NCBI RefSeq assembly: GCF_031455095.1
Contig: NZ_JAVDSB010000002.1
Coordinates: 372,001 to 436,000, forward strand
Direction of reading: 5' to 3'
Length of the DNA stretch: 64,000 nucleotides
Source: Paenibacillus_E qinlingensis_A
Lineage (GTDB): Bacteria; Bacillota; Bacilli; Paenibacillales; NBRC-103111
The notes below the pieces were generated by a model. It had not been told where the DNA came from. It did not search any database and worked only from the letters and a program-made list of their open reading frames with translations. Of this stretch, positions 62,174-64,000 are shown one piece after another; within the stretch, counting starts at the first letter, position 1, and the number at the start of each line of letters is the position of its first letter. The position numbers and the translations under genes are program-made.

Positions 62174-63043
62174 TCATCCTTTTACCGAGCCAAGCAGCAT
62201 GCCTTTGACAAAATATTTTTGCAGAAACGGATAGACAAGCAGAATGGGAACCATAACAATCATCAATGTAGCGTACTGGAGGGTTTCCGAAGTTACCGCA
62301 TTAGCACCTAGCTCAGCAGCATTGGCATTCAGGGCCATCGTACTTGCAGCTTCAATAACTTCCCTCAGATACAGCATCAGTGGCCACTTGGCTTCCGATT
62401 GAATATACAGAATCGCATTGAAAAAGTTATTCCAGTAGCCCACAGCTCCGAATAGGGCAAGTGTTGCAAGAATCGGCTTGGAGAGTGGTACGATAATTCG
62501 CAGCAAGATATAGGGATAAGACGCTCCGTCAATGCTTGCTGCTTCCTCCAGCTCGTCAGGTAAAGATTCAATGAAGCTCTTCATCAGGATGAGATTAAAG
62601 CCCGTGAATAACGAAGGAAGAATCAACGCGGCTAATGTATCTAGGAGCCCTAATGACCTCATTAAGTAATAATTGGGAATGATGCCTCCATTGAATAGCA
62701 TTGTAAAAACAACAGCGACAAGGATGAAGCTCCGTCCTTTTAGAAACTTTTTGGACAAAGGATAAGCCATGAGCACATAAAGAACTAAACTTCCGAATAC
62801 CCCAATGATTGTGATTGTAATCGTATTGAGATAGCTGCTCCAAAGTACGGGACGAGACAAGATTTCTTTATAGGAAGCGAAATTGATATCATGCGGCCAA
62901 ATCATCAAAGGATGGTTGATAAAAGCATCATAAGAACTAAATGAAACGCTAGCGACGTTAACGAATGGATACAGCATTGCAAGCGTTATCAGAGTGAGCA
63001 GTGTGTAATTGATACAATCGAATACATCTATTTTTTTTGTCAT
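62174..63043 (-). CDS. LplC/YtcP-type ABC permease
   Basis: The ATG at 63043 with GGAGA before it gives 289 residues; the longer frame overlaps the LplB gene and has no signal. It has six transmembrane segments, the EAA loop ELEEAASIDGASYPYILLRI, and the C-terminal YFVKGMLLGSVKG. It lies 11 bases after the LplB-type gene. Confidence 0.92.
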   Translation of the reverse strand: MTKKIDVFDCINYTLLTLITLAMLYPFVNVASVSFSSYDAFINHPLMIWPHDINFASYKEILSRPVLWSSYLNTITITIIGVFGSLVLYVLMAYPLSKKFLKGRSFILVAVVFTMLFNGGIIPNYYLMRSLGLLDTLAALILPSLFTGFNLILMKSFIESLPDELEEAASIDGASYPYILLRIIVPLSKPILATLALFGAVGYWNNFFNAILYIQSEAKWPLMLYLREVIEAASTMALNANAAELGANAVTSETLQYATLMIVMVPILLVYPFLQKYFVKGMLLGSVKG

Positions 63044-63053
63044 TTTGATTCTC

Positions 63054-64000
63054 CTACCAAATATTATGACCGAACAGTTTTGCGATCCGATTCGCCCCAA
63101 GAACCAACACAAAACCTACAAAAGCTTTAAACAACCCGACTGCTGCTGAAAATGATAACCGTCCATCGATTAAACCGATTCGATACGTGTAGGTTTCAAG
63201 GACATCAGCTACTTCATAGGTTGAAGGGTTATAGAGTAGGAATACCTGCTCGAAACCATTATCAAGAATATGTCCCAATTGTAAGACGATCAGAATCACG
63301 ATTGTCGGGAGAATACCTGGAATCGTGATGTGGAGAATCTGTTTAACTCTACTCGCACCATCCATTTTGGCTGCTTCATAAAGGGAAGAGTCAATACCGG
63401 TCATGGCAGCTAAATAGATGATTGTTCCCCAACCCATTCCTTTCCATACTTCGGCTGAAACGAGAATCGTTCGAAAGTAACTGGGTTCAAGTAAAAACGG
63501 AATCGGCTTATAGCCAAAGGACGTAATGATTGTATTAACTGCCCCAGTAGACGGTGATAAGAAATTGATAATCATCCCTGCCAATACAACCCAAGAGATG
63601 AAATGAGGTAAATACAAAATGGTTTGGGATACACGTTTAAAAGCCATGTGTCTAACTTCATTGAGCATGATCGCCAAAATGATAGGTGCAGGGAACCCCC
63701 AGAGCAACTGGTAAAAACTTAAAATAAGCGTGTTTCGAAGTACGACATAGAAGTCTTTGGACTGAAACAAGTATTGGAAATTATCCAAACCTACCCATTC
63801 ACTTGCCCAAATGCCCCGTACTAAGCTAAAGTCCTTGAACGCAATAACAACACCAAAGATCGGAATATACTTGAATATCAACAGATACAAACATCCTGGG
63901 ATCAAAAACAAATACAGCCATTTGTGCTTTGCAAAATGCCGCCTACGCTCGCTTCTTTTATCAATAACTTTAATCAGTGACTGGTTTTCTAACCTAACTG
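63054..64000 (-). CDS. LplB-type ABC permease, 5-prime end beyond the right edge
   Basis: The frame is open to the window edge with no credible start, so the gene continues outside. It reads ...SLIKVIDKRSERRRHFAKHKWLYLFLIPG, the expected cytoplasmic lead of an LplB protein, before YLLIFKYIPIFGVVIAFKDF. The EAA loop SLYEAAKMDGASRVKQILHI and the C-terminal RIAKLFGHNIW are complete. It is the first gene seen of the fourth importer, in LplB-LplC-LplA order. Confidence 0.9.
   Translation of the reverse strand, partial: VRLENQSLIKVIDKRSERRRHFAKHKWLYLFLIPGCLYLLIFKYIPIFGVVIAFKDFSLVRGIWASEWVGLDNFQYLFQSKDFYVVLRNTLILSFYQLLWGFPAPIILAIMLNEVRHMAFKRVSQTILYLPHFISWVVLAGMIINFLSPSTGAVNTIITSFGYKPIPFLLEPSYFRTILVSAEVWKGMGWGTIIYLAAMTGIDSSLYEAAKMDGASRVKQILHITIPGILPTIVILIVLQLGHILDNGFEQVFLLYNPSTYEVADVLETYTYRIGLIDGRLSFSAAVGLFKAFVGFVLVLGANRIAKLFGHNIW

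Overview
The window looks like chromosome of a Paenibacillus-type Bacillota. The signs are strong GGAGG ribosome binding sites with some GTG/TTG starts, moderate GC, YesM/YesN-type two-component systems, LplA/LplB/LplC-type sugar importers without their own ATPase, a secreted lyase with three S-layer homology (SLH) domains, and a c-di-AMP (ydaO) riboswitch. Most of the window is polysaccharide utilisation.

Layout. (1) 1-3.9 kb: small, mostly unrelated genes, including a chimera of a histidine-phosphatase N-terminus and an acetyltransferase C-terminus. (2) 4-20.2 kb, mostly minus strand: a glycosaminoglycan-type locus with a membrane AraC sensor-regulator, an LplB-LplC-LplA importer, a chondroitinase ABC-like PL8 lyase without signal peptide, a 1663-residue secreted PL8 lyase with SLH anchor, a beta-propeller glycosidase and a second AraC regulator. 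(3) 20.4-28.5 kb: a second importer operon ending in a sulfatase and a GH88 unsaturated glucuronyl hydrolase, with a divergent histidine kinase/NarL-type regulator pair. Loci 2 and 3 share a 29-bp promoter box (27/29 identical) at the same distance from the -10, so they probably form one regulon: a surface lyase cuts the polymer, oligosaccharides are imported, and intracellular lyase, sulfatase and glucuronyl hydrolase finish the job.

(4) 28.5-34.7 kb: a repeat-rich spacer, a TagO/WecA-like transferase, several exported or small proteins of unknown function, and an IS3-family element inserted in the loop of a long palindrome. (5) 34.7-54.9 kb: a third polysaccharide locus. On the minus strand, from upstream to downstream, it has an AraC regulator, a YesM/YesN pair, a solute-binding protein, two permeases, an all-helical protein of unknown activity, a flavoprotein, a secreted PL8 lyase with two C-terminal accessory domains, a second paralogous flavoprotein, a LacI regulator and an esterase. 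A Gfo/Idh/MocA dehydrogenase lies divergent to the AraC gene. The palindrome TTTACTCGAGTAAA occurs three times around the LacI gene and one flavoprotein gene and is the likely LacI operator.

(6) 54.9-60.5 kb: a c-di-AMP riboswitch with terminator ahead of an unrecognised Cys-rich protein, a tannase/feruloyl esterase-like enzyme beside a 3-prime remnant of an SDR gene, a diguanylate cyclase and an acetyltransferase. (7) 60.5-64 kb: a fourth importer (LplB-LplC-LplA order), with its first permease gene running off the right edge. No tRNA, rRNA or CRISPR array was seen. The most distinctive unknown is locus 5, which puts two paralogous FAD oxidoreductases and a sugar dehydrogenase with a PL8 lyase and suggests an oxidative step in polysaccharide breakdown. 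That function is inferred, not shown.
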